Below, piece by piece: positions 6,342 to 15,770 of a DNA stretch of 33,131 bases (positions are counted from its first letter, which is position 1; each line of letters starts with the position of its first letter). Position numbers and translations under genes: made by a program. The notes beneath the pieces were generated by a model. It did no database searches and was not told the origin of the DNA. It worked only from the letters and a program-made list of their open reading frames with translations. Source of the DNA: an uncultured Muribaculaceae bacterium (GTDB lineage Bacteria; Bacteroidota; Bacteroidia; Bacteroidales; Muribaculaceae); NCBI GenBank assembly GCA_947176745.1, contig CAMWRV010000032.1:1-33131 (forward strand), written 5' to 3'.

Positions 6342-7823
6342 ATGGCAAAAGAACTTAAGAATTTCACAAAAAGATCAGACAATTATTCACAATGGTATAA
6401 CGAGCTTGTTGTCAAGGCTGACCTTGCCGAGCAGTCTGCCGTCAGAGGCTGCATGGTCATCAAACCTTACGGCTATGCCATTTGGGAGAAGATGCAGAGG
6501 CAGCTCGACGACATGTTCAAGGAGACAGGCCATCAGAATGCCTACTTCCCCCTTCTTATACCGAAATCCTTCCTGAGCCGTGAGGCCGATCATGTCGAGG
6601 GTTTTGCAAAGGAGTGTGCTGTTGTCACACATTATCGTCTGAAGAATGATCCCGAGGGTAACGGGGTGGTGGTGGATCCTGCAGCAAAACTTGAGGAGGA
6701 GCTAATCATACGCCCGACTTCGGAAACCATAATCTGGAACACTTACAAGAACTGGATCCATTCGTATCGCGATCTCCCTATTCTTGTCAACCAGTGGGCC
6801 AACGTGTTCCGCTGGGAGATGCGCACACGCATGTTCCTGCGTACTGCAGAATTCCTCTGGCAGGAGGGTCACACTGCCCATGCCACCAGAGAGGAAGCGG
6901 AAAAAGAGGCAATAAAGATGCTCCATGTCTACAGTGACTTTGCGCAGAATTTCATGGCTGTGCCTGTCATAATGGGTGTCAAATCTGCAAACGAGCGGTT
7001 TGCCGGTGCTCTTGAGACGTATACAATCGAGGCCATGATGCAGGACGGCAAGGCTCTCCAGAGCGGCACCTCACACTTCCTCGGCCAGAATTTCGCCAAG
7101 GCGTTTGACGTCACGTTCATGAACCGCAACAATGAGCCTGAATATGTGTGGGCCACATCGTGGGGCGTGTCTACGCGTCTCATGGGTGCTTTGATCATGA
7201 CACACAGTGATGACAATGGTCTCGTGCTTCCTCCGAAGCTGGCACCGATACAGGTCGTCATCGTGCCTATCTACAAGAATGACGAGGGGCTTAAGGAGAT
7301 TTCGGCCAAGGTTGAGCCGATCGTTGCAGAGTTCCGTCGCCGTGGCATAAGTGTCAAGTATGATGATGCCGACAACCGCCGTCCAGGATTCAAATTTGCC
7401 GATTATGAGGTGAAAGGTGTGCCTGTGCGTCTTGCCATCGGTCAGCGCGATCTGGAGCAGGGAACAGTCGAGGTAATGCGCCGCGACACGCTTGAGAAGG
7501 AGACGTATCCGCTCGAGGGGATCGTGGATCATGTGGCGAAGGAACTCGACGATATTCAGGAGAGTCTGTTCAGACGTGCGCTTGAGAACCGAGAGAACCG
7601 CACGGTCACCGTGGATTCATACGATGAGTTCAAAGAAAAGATCGAGGATGGCGTGTTCATTCTTGCGCATTGGGACGGAACTCCCGAAACAGAGGAGCGA
7701 ATCAAAGAGGAGACCAAGGCAACTATCAGGTGCATTCCCTTCGATGGAGACCAGACTCCCGGCGTCTGCATGGTCACCGGACGTCCCTCTGCACGCAGGG
7801 TTCTGTTCGCGCGCTCTTATTGA
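6342..7823 (+). CDS. proS: Prolyl-tRNA synthetase, short archaeal/eukaryotic-type
   Basis: ProS charges tRNA-Pro with proline in the cytoplasm. The 493-residue length and the absence of the INS editing insertion mark the short type used by many Bacteroidota. Class II signatures are visible: RPTSE at 124-128, motif 2 from [16 protein letters not shown] (156 onward) with QEGHTAHA, and motif 3 in [18 protein letters not shown]. The anticodon-binding domain follows, and the C-terminus ends in a tyrosine, as is common in this type. It is the first gene of a rightward run with DPP-IV, a membrane protein and miaA. Confidence 0.96.
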   Translation: MAKELKNFTKRSDNYSQWYNELVVKADLAEQSAVRGCMVIKPYGYAIWEKMQRQLDDMFKETGHQNAYFPLLIPKSFLSREADHVEGFAKECAVVTHYRLKNDPEGNGVVVDPAAKLEEELIIRPTSETIIWNTYKNWIHSYRDLPILVNQWANVFRWEMRTRMFLRTAEFLWQEGHTAHATREEAEKEAIKMLHVYSDFAQNFMAVPVIMGVKSANERFAGALETYTIEAMMQDGKALQSGTSHFLGQNFAKAFDVTFMNRNNEPEYVWATSWGVSTRLMGALIMTHSDDNGLVLPPKLAPIQVVIVPIYKNDEGLKEISAKVEPIVAEFRRRGISVKYDDADNRRPGFKFADYEVKGVPVRLAIGQRDLEQGTVEVMRRDTLEKETYPLEGIVDHVAKELDDIQESLFRRALENRENRTVTVDSYDEFKEKIEDGVFILAHWDGTPETEERIKEETKATIRCIPFDGDQTPGVCMVTGRPSARRVLFARSY

Positions 7824-7831
7824 CAGACACA

Positions 7832-7850
7832 AATCTCGTTCAACGAGATT
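7832..7850 (+). other. Intergenic hairpin between proS and the DPP-IV gene
   Basis: AATCTCG (7832-7838) pairs with CGAGATT (7844-7850) around TTCAA. No T run follows, so it is more likely an RNA processing or stability element than a terminator. Confidence 0.4.
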
Positions 7851-7876
7851 CAATCTTATTCTGAAATTCGGTACAT

Positions 7877-10060
7877 ATGAAAATCAAACGAAATCTCATA
7901 GCTGTCGGAGTCGGGTGCCTTTCGGCGCTCGGCTCGTCGGCCGCTCTTACTGCCGATGATTATTGTTCTCCCTCCGTCACCTCTCCGGCGGGAGTCAAGG
8001 AGATGCGACCCCTTAATGACGGAGTCTCTTTTGCCGCCTTGTCTGACGACGGGAAGTCGATTGAGGTGTACAGTTACAAGACCGGAGAGAAGATTTCGAC
8101 ACTGTTTTCTGTCGACGGGGTCAAGGGAGATGTCAGGATAGACAGCTTTGACGGCTATGAGCTCAGTGCCAACGAGAAGAAAATCCTGATATGGACCGGC
8201 TCAAATAAGATTTACCGTTATTCGTTTACTGCCGAATACTACGTATACGACATACTCCGCGCGACGCTCTCGAAAGTATCTGAAGGAGGCGCGCAGCGCG
8301 GCGCGACTATATCGCACGACGGCCGAATGGTGGCATATCAGCGCGACAACAACATTTTCATCTCAAATATCGACTACAAGTCTGACAAGGCGATCACTTC
8401 CGACGGAAAGATCAACGAGATCATTTACGGCACACCCGACTGGGCATATGAGGAAGAGTTCGGCATTCTGAACACAATGCGGTGGAGCGCCGACGACAGC
8501 ACTCTCGCATTCGTCCGTTTTGACGAAAGCCGGGTGCCTGTTTACTCATTTGACGAATACAGAAGCTATTGCGATTCAGATCCGCTCGGCGACATGTATC
8601 CTCCGTCATACTCATATAAGTACCCCCTCGCAGGCTATCCCAATTCCGTTGTCGAGGTGCTTGCATACAACGTCGACAACCGCACGACAAAGAAGATGGA
8701 TATACCTGTTGCTGACTCTGATTATGTGCCTTCGATGGAATTTGACGGCAAGGGTGAGAATCTGATGGTGATGGTTCTCGATCGCGGTCAGAACAATCTG
8801 CGTCTTTTCAAAGTCAATCCCGGATCGACTGTGGCAAGAGAAATTCTTGCAGAGAAAAGCTCGGCATGGCTGAATCCCTCCGCCTACCAGATGGTCAGAT
8901 ATTACGATGACTCGTTTGTGATAGGAAGCGAGCGTTCCGGTTACAGACATCTTTATGAATATGACTATAACGGAAACCTGAAGCGGCAGATCACTTCAGG
9001 AAACTGGAACGTGACTGCATATTACGGCAAAGATGTGCGAAAAGGCCTGCATTACGTGCAGACAACGCAGAACGGAGCGATAAACAGAAATGTTGCAGCA
9101 GCAGATTCAAAAGGTTCCGTTGTCATGCTCAACGGTATAGAGGGAACGGAATCTGCATCGTTCAGCAGGAATTATTCATATTATCTCCGAAAATACAGTT
9201 CCGCCACGGTTCCTCCGCAATACACTATATGCGACAGCAAGGGGAAGACCCTCAAGTCTCTCGAAATGAATGGGGCTTATGCCGCCAGATATGCCTCGGC
9301 TCCGCGCATGGAGTTTCTGAAGGTCAGAAACGCCGACGGTGAGGAGATGGACGCTTATGTGATCAAGCCCGACGGTTTTGATCCTTCGCGCAAGTATCCG
9401 CTGATGATGTATCAGTATAACGGTCCGGATTCGCAGCTTGTGCTCAACAGCTGGAAAATGGACGGTACGTATTATGTGGCTTCGCAGGGATATATAGTTG
9501 CGGCTGTCGACGGCCGCGGTACCGACAACCGCAGTCGCGAGTGGGCCACATGTGTATATGGCAATCTCGGCGATTATGAGACACGCGATCAGCTCGCCGG
9601 AGCAGCTTACTTTGCATCGCTGCCCTATGTCGATGCCGAGAGGACCGCATGTTTCGGATGGAGCTACGGCGGATACATGACGCTTATGGAGCTCTCTTCG
9701 CCCGACTGTCGGTTCCAGTGCGGCATTGCAATGGCTCCGGTGACAGACTGGCGTTTCTACGACTCGATCTATACGGAGCGCTACATGCGCACTCCGCAGG
9801 AGAACGAGGCAGGCTATGACAAGGCCTCCGCTCTCGCCAGAACCGGAGATGTCAAGGCCCGTCTTCTCATAATGTCGGGCACAAGTGATGACAACGTGCA
9901 TTTCTACAATACACTGAAGTATGCCTCGAAGATGAATTACGAGGGACAGATTTTCGACATGATGGCTCTCGCCGGCTTCGAGCACAGTCTCCGTATGGGA
10001 AATGCTCGTACGCAACTCTACAGAAAGATCGTTGACTTTCTTGACTCCAGACTTAAGTAA
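7877..10060 (+). CDS. Dipeptidyl peptidase IV family serine protease (S9B)
   Basis: This 727-residue exported peptidase removes X-Pro or X-Ala dipeptides from peptide N-termini, probably in the periplasm. The signal peptide covers about residues 1-23. The beta-propeller domain contains the acidic substrate-anchoring motif YEEEFG at 191-196. The alpha/beta-hydrolase domain carries Ser596 in GWSYGGY, Asp671 or Asp672 in TSDDNVHF and His703 in GFEHSL, which form the expected catalytic triad order. The length matches the family. It starts 53 nt after proS and is followed 42 nt later by a membrane protein gene. Its role is probably peptide foraging or processing. Confidence 0.93.
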   Translation: MKIKRNLIAVGVGCLSALGSSAALTADDYCSPSVTSPAGVKEMRPLNDGVSFAALSDDGKSIEVYSYKTGEKISTLFSVDGVKGDVRIDSFDGYELSANEKKILIWTGSNKIYRYSFTAEYYVYDILRATLSKVSEGGAQRGATISHDGRMVAYQRDNNIFISNIDYKSDKAITSDGKINEIIYGTPDWAYEEEFGILNTMRWSADDSTLAFVRFDESRVPVYSFDEYRSYCDSDPLGDMYPPSYSYKYPLAGYPNSVVEVLAYNVDNRTTKKMDIPVADSDYVPSMEFDGKGENLMVMVLDRGQNNLRLFKVNPGSTVAREILAEKSSAWLNPSAYQMVRYYDDSFVIGSERSGYRHLYEYDYNGNLKRQITSGNWNVTAYYGKDVRKGLHYVQTTQNGAINRNVAAADSKGSVVMLNGIEGTESASFSRNYSYYLRKYSSATVPPQYTICDSKGKTLKSLEMNGAYAARYASAPRMEFLKVRNADGEEMDAYVIKPDGFDPSRKYPLMMYQYNGPDSQLVLNSWKMDGTYYVASQGYIVAAVDGRGTDNRSREWATCVYGNLGDYETRDQLAGAAYFASLPYVDAERTACFGWSYGGYMTLMELSSPDCRFQCGIAMAPVTDWRFYDSIYTERYMRTPQENEAGYDKASALARTGDVKARLLIMSGTSDDNVHFYNTLKYASKMNYEGQIFDMMALAGFEHSLRMGNARTQLYRKIVDFLDSRLK

Positions 10061-10102
10061 GGAGGATTCTGACGAACATTATCATATACACAGGTAATCA
10101 CA

Positions 10103-11479
10103 ATGAAAGACCTCGAAAAAGTAAATGCCTCGCAGCTCTTCTCTTTCTGGAAGAATCTGTCGGTCGGTTTGCTTGTCATGATGGGCACTCTGTTCCTGTC
10201 ATGGGTCTTTCCTTTCTATTTCTCTCCGATCATCGGTCTGCTTGCGGCGGCATTTCTATACACTATGCTGTATAACAACAAGATGCGCCCGTCATCGACA
10301 TGTATGGTGGTGCCATACGCCATGTTTTACTGCATGATCGTGTATGCCTTTCTGTCGATTATTCTGAATGTTCTTGACATATGGTCGGTGATCAGTGTGC
10401 CTAAGGAACTGTCATTCTTCAATGATCCATACATTCCCGCGCTTTTGCTTGACCCGGTGTGTCTGCTTGTCTTGGTCGTATTCTATATGCGCAGGAACAA
10501 GCTTGCGATTTGTATAGACTGCAAGATCACCAAAGGTCTTACGATCGAGCGCGGAAGACTTGGCGAGATTCTCAGCTCCGAGTCAAGGCTTCAGCTTGTC
10601 AATCTGATATGGCTTTTCGCGGTGCTTTCGGTTATCATATGGGTATATTATTTCGTATGGTACTACCGTTTTACACTTATCAACAGCAGGGACTGGTATA
10701 TATTTGTGTGGATCAATATTATAGCGTTCGTTCTTGATGAACTTTATTTCGCATCACGCTACTATAACATTTATCTTGACCTTAAGGAGAACGGTGAGAT
10801 AATCACCGAGGAGGAACTCAGTGATATGACCACGAAGACTTATCTTCGGTTCTACGTCATCTGTGGAAACAGGATATTTGTCAACACAAGAGTCGCCGAT
10901 GCGCGCGAGAGCAACAGGTTTATGCTTGACACTCCGTTTGTGACCAAACGCAATGTAAATGGAATCACTACCGGCGAAGTTCATGCAATTATACAGCGTC
11001 TTACCGGCGTGATGAACGGAGAACTGCGGTTTTTCTACGGTCGGAAGTCTCCTGACCTTGCCAAACACCGTATACTTCGCTACTTCTACTTTCTTGACGG
11101 TTCACCTGAAGAGTTTGAGATGAATCTTGATGGAGAATGGATGGATTTCGAGGCCTTGAAGGTTGTCTACAATGAGCGTCCGACTTCAATCTCCACAACG
11201 ATGCTTACCGACATTTCCCGCATGGTTACGGTCATACTGACTCAAAAACTGTTTGACGAGCGCGGTTACAGGAAAATGAAGATCAAGTCGTATCATCCCA
11301 CATTTGATTTGCCGGAGCTTCGTGAGCGCAAATATGACTTCCAGGATGACAAATGGCTGCGCATAGCCATGTATAATTCGGATCTGCGCGGATTCCACAT
11401 ACGAAAGTGGTGGGATAGACTGAAAAAGAATAATTCCGGATCCAAAACCAACGACAACCAATGGCAGCGACGTCGATAG
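10103..11479 (+). CDS. Multi-pass membrane protein with a C-terminal cytoplasmic domain, family not recognised
   Basis: This 458-residue protein has about six hydrophobic helices in its first half (near 17-36, 38-55, 66-90, 107-127, 165-187 and 197-215) and none afterwards. The C-terminal half (about 220-458) is charged and mixed alpha/beta in appearance, with LRFYVICGNRIFVNTRVAD, GELRFFYGRKSPD and a basic Asn/Lys/Arg-rich end. I can assign no catalytic motif. The last 19 nt overlap the start of miaA in another frame, so translation of the two is likely coupled. It could be a Bacteroidales-specific sensor or envelope protein. Confidence 0.75.
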   Translation: MKDLEKVNASQLFSFWKNLSVGLLVMMGTLFLSWVFPFYFSPIIGLLAAAFLYTMLYNNKMRPSSTCMVVPYAMFYCMIVYAFLSIILNVLDIWSVISVPKELSFFNDPYIPALLLDPVCLLVLVVFYMRRNKLAICIDCKITKGLTIERGRLGEILSSESRLQLVNLIWLFAVLSVIIWVYYFVWYYRFTLINSRDWYIFVWINIIAFVLDELYFASRYYNIYLDLKENGEIITEEELSDMTTKTYLRFYVICGNRIFVNTRVADARESNRFMLDTPFVTKRNVNGITTGEVHAIIQRLTGVMNGELRFFYGRKSPDLAKHRILRYFYFLDGSPEEFEMNLDGEWMDFEALKVVYNERPTSISTTMLTDISRMVTVILTQKLFDERGYRKMKIKSYHPTFDLPELRERKYDFQDDKWLRIAMYNSDLRGFHIRKWWDRLKKNNSGSKTNDNQWQRRR

Positions 11480-12375
11480 CTATAGTCGGCCCGACAGCGT
11501 GTGGAAAGACGAGACGGGCTGTCGCTGTCGCATCGGCGACAGACGGAGAAATCCTGTCGGCTGATTCACGTCAGATCTACAGAGGAATGTCGATAGGCAC
11601 CGGGAAGGATCTTGACGAGTACGGCGCAGTGCCGTATCATCTGATAGACATTTGCGAGGCCGGAGAAAAGTATAATCTCTACAGATATCTCAGAGATTTT
11701 CATGTAGCTTACAGTTCCGTGGTATCACGCGGGAAAGTTCCGGTGATATGCGGAGGAAGCGGCATGTATGTAGAGAATGCCCTGAAGGGCGTCCGCATGC
11801 CGGAGGTTCCGGAAAACAGACAGCTTCGGGAATCGCTCGAAGGTCTCGGCCTTGATGAATTGGCCTCCATATTGTCGAGATACAAGCAACTGCATAATAC
11901 GACCGACATAGATACCGTGAAGCGTGCTGTGCGAGCCATTGAGATTCAGGAATATTATCGTCAGCATCCCGACGAGATGCCTGACGCGGGCTTGCAGTCT
12001 TCTCCTCTTGATAGTGTTGTGATTGGCATTGACATTCCTCGCGACGAGAGACGTTGCCGTATATCCAAAAGGCTGAAGCAGAGACTTGACGATGGAATGG
12101 TCGATGAGGTGAGAACACTTGTTGAATCGGGCATTCCGGCCGAGGATCTGATCTATTATGGACTCGAATATAAGTTCGTGACTCTTTATGTTATAGGCAA
12201 GTTATCTTACAATGAGATGTTCACCGGTCTTGAAACAGCGATCCATCAGTTTGCCAAGCGCCAGATGACGTGGTTCAGGGGAATGGAGACCAGAGGCACA
12301 AAGATCCACTGGCTGCCTTACGACCTGCCGGATGCCGAGTTTGTCGGCAGGGTAAAGGAACTCGCGGATTTTTAA
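11461..12375 (+). CDS. miaA: tRNA dimethylallyltransferase MiaA
   Basis: MiaA transfers a dimethylallyl group to N6 of A37 in tRNAs that read codons starting with U. The P-loop GPTACGKT is at residues 10-17. It is followed by SADSRQIYRGMSIGTGK, which binds the tRNA base and pyrophosphate substrate. GGSGMYVENALKGV and the C-terminal FAKRQMTWFRG segment are also typical. The 304-residue length is standard. Many Bacteroidales carry two miaA paralogues, and this may be one of them. It is the last gene of the rightward run from proS. Confidence 0.95.
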   Translation: MAATSIAIVGPTACGKTRRAVAVASATDGEILSADSRQIYRGMSIGTGKDLDEYGAVPYHLIDICEAGEKYNLYRYLRDFHVAYSSVVSRGKVPVICGGSGMYVENALKGVRMPEVPENRQLRESLEGLGLDELASILSRYKQLHNTTDIDTVKRAVRAIEIQEYYRQHPDEMPDAGLQSSPLDSVVIGIDIPRDERRCRISKRLKQRLDDGMVDEVRTLVESGIPAEDLIYYGLEYKFVTLYVIGKLSYNEMFTGLETAIHQFAKRQMTWFRGMETRGTKIHWLPYDLPDAEFVGRVKELADF

Positions 12376-12385
12376 AGAAGTGAAG

Positions 12386-12405
12386 CCGACTGAGTCCGGA
12401 TTTTT
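12386..12405 (+). terminator. Weak terminator-like hairpin after miaA
   Basis: CCGAC pairs with GTCCGG with one bulged base and a TGA loop, and the hairpin is followed by ATTTTT. It sits between the convergent miaA and dnaG genes. The stem is short, so the call is tentative. Confidence 0.35.
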
Positions 12406-12442
12406 ACATATTCATTCCACTACTGAACCGTAAAGCGGGACG

Positions 12443-14728
12443 TCACTTGCGTCGGCCGTTGAACAATATGCGCTCTCCGATGCATTTTGCAAGTCTGGTG
12501 CGCATCTCCATTCTGGATGTCAGTTCAGCCTGAAGACGTTGTTCCTCCTCTGTGTTGCCCTTGCCCGATATTTCTCTGAACTGGCGAAACAGTTCATTGA
12601 TGCTCTGGTTGATAATCTCATTCTTCCATTCGTCGATTGCACGCACAAGAAGCACGTCGAGTCTGTCTTCCTCAAGCTCCATGTTTCCGGCCTTCAGATA
12701 TATGTTGCTCAGATGATGCTTTTCGAGCACCAGTTCAAGAGCTATGCGTCGAACTTCAGCATTCTCGTCGCTGCCTAATATCCGTCCGGGATATTCCTTT
12801 GTGTATTCCCTGACCGCAGATTCCCTTCTGGATGATAGTTCTGACTCAAGCTTCTTTTCCTCACGGCTGATCTCTTCCATCGACATGCTTGATTGCCTGA
12901 TCCGGGCATATGCTTCTTTCCGGGCGGATTCAAGTTCTTCCTCTACTGATTCCATCCGTGATGCGAGATACTCGTCGAACGCCGGGCGCATTTCGATGAG
13001 CATCGAGAAAATCTGTGCGAAGATATCAACGGAGAAAGACATTTTCTCTTCCGAAAGCTCATCATTCACATATGTCAGAACATCAAGGGAACGCAGTTCC
13101 TTCTCAGGGAGTCCGGTTTCCGGCGAAATGACTTCCGTCTCATATGTATAGAATTTCAGGAAAGCGTAACGCACACAATACCTGAGCACATTTCGTTCAA
13201 GAGGGTAGAGGGGATTGGCTTCCGGTCTGGCCGCTTTCTTTACAGTTGTCTCCGATGGAGCCTGTTTTACAGTCTGTTTGACCTGGTTTGCGTTGTTGCC
13301 TCCGGAAAGAGGTGTCTGCGCCGTCGGATCGTCACCGGTCGCTTTTTCTGAAGAGGATCCTGAAATAGTTTGATCAGCGGCCTGTGTCGGGAAATCACGT
13401 CGTGTGCGTTCTCTCCTCTGCGCTTCTGTTATGCTTCTGCGGGCAGTGGCTACAGACTGGGCTATGGTCGCTTCGGGTATTCCGAGAATGAGACTGCATT
13501 CCTGCACGTAAACATCTCTTGAGACCGGATCGGGGATATGGGCTATGGAACTGACAACGCTGTTGATTGCCTCGATCCGGTTGTGAGGATCGTTTCGGAC
13601 CTCGTCGAGCATGACCTTTGCCTTGAATCGGATTATGTCTGTCTCGTGTGCGGCCACATACTCCTTGAATTCGGTGGAAGTGTGTTTTCTGGCAAATGAA
13701 TCGGGGTCATCATTGTCGGGCAGAAGAAGCACCTTGACATTCAGCCTGTGGCTAAGGAGCATGTCGATTCCTCGGAGAGCCGCCTTTATGCCGGCCTTGT
13801 CACCGTCGTAGATCAGGGTGATGTTGTCTGTAAAGCGGTGTATCATCGCTATCTGGCCGTCGGTCAGTGCTGTTCCCGATGAAGCGACTACATTTTTCAT
13901 GCCCGACTGCCACATACCGATCACGTCCATATAGCCTTCGACAAGAAAGCACTTGTCTTCGTTCACGATCGACGACTTCGCCTGGAAGATACCGTAAAGT
14001 TCGTTGCTTTTTTTATAAAGATTTGATTCAGGCGAATTTATGTATTTTGCGAGTCCTCCCTTCAAGTCGCGGCCTCCGAAAGCGATAACCTTGCCTGCTG
14101 TGTTGAGAATAGGAAAAATGACGCGTCCGCGGAAACGGTCATATTCACGTCCCTGCTGCGAAGTGCCCACAAGTCCGAGAGACTTCAGCACATCGAGGTT
14201 GAATCCGGCGCGTCGCGCGGCTTCAGTCAGTTCGTTCCCGCGATCGATGGCATATCCGAGATGAAAAGCTTTCATCGCTTCGTCTGTCACCCCGCGCTGA
14301 GTGAGGTACTGCAGTCCGATGTCGCGACCTTCTTCCGTGTCGGTCAGGTCTTTCTCCATCTTGCGCATCGCCCATTCATTGGCCACAAACATGGCTTCGC
14401 GCTCCGACTGGCGTGCGCGTTCCTCGTCGGTAAGTTCTTTCTCGACAACCTCTATGCCATATTTTTTGGCAAGGTGCAGCAGTGCCTCGTGGTATGACAG
14501 TCCCTCTTTCTCCATTATGAAATGAACCGGACTTCCACCTTTCTTGCAAGAGAAGCAATAGCAGAAATTCCGCTGTTTGTTGACAGAGAAAGAAGGAGTG
14601 CGTTCGTTGTGGAACGGACACAGGCCCATGAAGTTCGCTCCGCGCCTTATAAGATGCACGTAGTCGCTCACGACTTCGACGATGTCGGCCGTGTTCTTGA
14701 TTTTCTCGACAGTTGCGTGGTCTATCAT
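12443..14728 (-). CDS. dnaG: DNA primase DnaG
   Basis: DnaG makes RNA primers at the replication fork. The N-terminal CHC2 zinc-binding domain shows Cys37, His40, Cys58 and Cys61. TOPRIM-type motifs follow, with LVEGYMDVI at about 267-275 and YDGDKAG at about 313-319. Residues of about 435-505 form a low-complexity Ser/Thr/Lys/Gln-rich linker, after which comes the helical C-terminal region that in other DnaG proteins contacts the replicative helicase. At 761 residues it is longer than the E. coli protein, largely through this linker. It starts 2 nt after the stop of dapA, so the two are cotranscribed. Confidence 0.95.
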   Translation of the reverse strand: MIDHATVEKIKNTADIVEVVSDYVHLIRRGANFMGLCPFHNERTPSFSVNKQRNFCYCFSCKKGGSPVHFIMEKEGLSYHEALLHLAKKYGIEVVEKELTDEERARQSEREAMFVANEWAMRKMEKDLTDTEEGRDIGLQYLTQRGVTDEAMKAFHLGYAIDRGNELTEAARRAGFNLDVLKSLGLVGTSQQGREYDRFRGRVIFPILNTAGKVIAFGGRDLKGGLAKYINSPESNLYKKSNELYGIFQAKSSIVNEDKCFLVEGYMDVIGMWQSGMKNVVASSGTALTDGQIAMIHRFTDNITLIYDGDKAGIKAALRGIDMLLSHRLNVKVLLLPDNDDPDSFARKHTSTEFKEYVAAHETDIIRFKAKVMLDEVRNDPHNRIEAINSVVSSIAHIPDPVSRDVYVQECSLILGIPEATIAQSVATARRSITEAQRRERTRRDFPTQAADQTISGSSSEKATGDDPTAQTPLSGGNNANQVKQTVKQAPSETTVKKAARPEANPLYPLERNVLRYCVRYAFLKFYTYETEVISPETGLPEKELRSLDVLTYVNDELSEEKMSFSVDIFAQIFSMLIEMRPAFDEYLASRMESVEEELESARKEAYARIRQSSMSMEEISREEKKLESELSSRRESAVREYTKEYPGRILGSDENAEVRRIALELVLEKHHLSNIYLKAGNMELEEDRLDVLLVRAIDEWKNEIINQSINELFRQFREISGKGNTEEEQRLQAELTSRMEMRTRLAKCIGERILFNGRRK

Positions 14729-14730
14729 CT

Positions 14731-15618
14731 CTACATGCTGAGTTCAGCGAGCAGCTTGCGAAGCTCGTCGCCTGTCTCCATCCGTGTCGGCACAAGCGGA
14801 AGTCGGAGTTCATTGCTGATCAGACCCATGTCATGAAGCAGAGATTTGACTCCGGCCGGGTTGCCGTCGACAAAGAGTTCGTCATAAAGACGTGAGAAAC
14901 GGTAGTGGATCGGGAGTGCCTCCTGAAATCTACCTTCAAGGCAGAGTCTCACCATCTTTCCGAACTCGCGTGGGAACGCGTTGCCGACTACAGAAATGAC
15001 GCCCTCTGCTCCAAGAGATATAAGAGGGTAGGTCAGTGCGTCATCGCCCGATATGACCTGAAAGTTCTCAGGTTTATGGTTTATGATCTCCTCGATCTGC
15101 TTGAAGTTTCCCGATGCCTCCTTTATGGCTATGATGTTGCTGTGGTCATGAGCCAGACGCAGTGTTGTGGCTGCCGATATGTTCACACCCGTACGTCCGG
15201 GAACGTTATACAGTACCACCGGAAGAGGCGAGGCTTCGGCAACCTTGCTGAAATGCCTGTAAAGTCCTTCCTGCGAGGGCTTGTTGTAGTAGGGGGCTAC
15301 TGACAGAATGGCGGAATAGCCGGTTACATCACATGATTTGAGTTCATTTATCAGGGCATGCGTACAGTTGCCTCCCATTCCGAGCACAAGAGGTACTCTT
15401 CCGGCCACTTTCCCGGCCACGAAACTGCGGACTGCGGCACGCTCCTCCGCGTCAAGAGAAGGCGTCTCGCCGGTTGTGCCGAGCACAACTATGTAATCCG
15501 TCTTTCCGTCGATAAGATGGTCGACCATGCGCTCCAACGCCGGGTAATCTATATCCTTTTCCGGTGTGAAGGGAGTGATTATAGCAACTCCGAGTCCTCT
15601 TAGATTTATCCTGTCCAT
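14731..15618 (-). CDS. dapA: 4-hydroxy-tetrahydrodipicolinate synthase DapA
   Basis: DapA condenses pyruvate with aspartate-semialdehyde in the first committed step of lysine and diaminopimelate synthesis. Using ATG at 15618 (MDRINLRG) gives 295 residues, the normal length. The frame extends further upstream, but that part is not family-like and covers the promoter and lipA start. Key residues are Lys166 in AIKEASGN (Schiff base), Tyr137 in VLYNVPGRTG and GTTGE at 47-51. It leads the dapA-dnaG unit and is divergent from lipA. The aspartate kinase at 29428 feeds the same pathway. Confidence 0.95.
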   Translation of the reverse strand: MDRINLRGLGVAIITPFTPEKDIDYPALERMVDHLIDGKTDYIVVLGTTGETPSLDAEERAAVRSFVAGKVAGRVPLVLGMGGNCTHALINELKSCDVTGYSAILSVAPYYNKPSQEGLYRHFSKVAEASPLPVVLYNVPGRTGVNISAATTLRLAHDHSNIIAIKEASGNFKQIEEIINHKPENFQVISGDDALTYPLISLGAEGVISVVGNAFPREFGKMVRLCLEGRFQEALPIHYRFSRLYDELFVDGNPAGVKSLLHDMGLISNELRLPLVPTRMETGDELRKLLAELSM

Positions 15619-15651
15619 ATTGTGGTCTGTACGTTTTATCGTTTTCTTACG

Positions 15652-15659
15652 CAAATATA
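15652..15659 (-). promoter_or_regulatory. Promoter -7 box for dapA-dnaG
   Basis: Read on the minus strand this is TATATTTG, an exact TAnnTTTG match, 33 nt upstream of the DapA ATG. No clear -33 TTTG is seen. Confidence 0.5.
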
Positions 15660-15712
15660 ACAATTTTTCCCGACACTTCACCGGGGGGCAATGCCGAATA
15701 AATTTTTTTTTG

Positions 15713-15720
15713 TACTTTTG
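15713..15720 (+). promoter_or_regulatory. Promoter -7 box for lipA-lipB
   Basis: TACTTTTG matches TAnnTTTG and follows a nine-T run. It lies about 50 nt upstream of the lipA ATG and is divergent from the dapA box 53 nt away. Confidence 0.5.
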
Positions 15721-15770
15721 CAGCATTATGCGGTGCGCGTTTTCCGCGAGTTTTGGCATAAGAATGTAAA

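Noticed and set aside
9176..10015. 279-codon minus-strand frame
   Set aside because: It is antisense to the catalytic domain of DPP-IV and has no recognisable domain.
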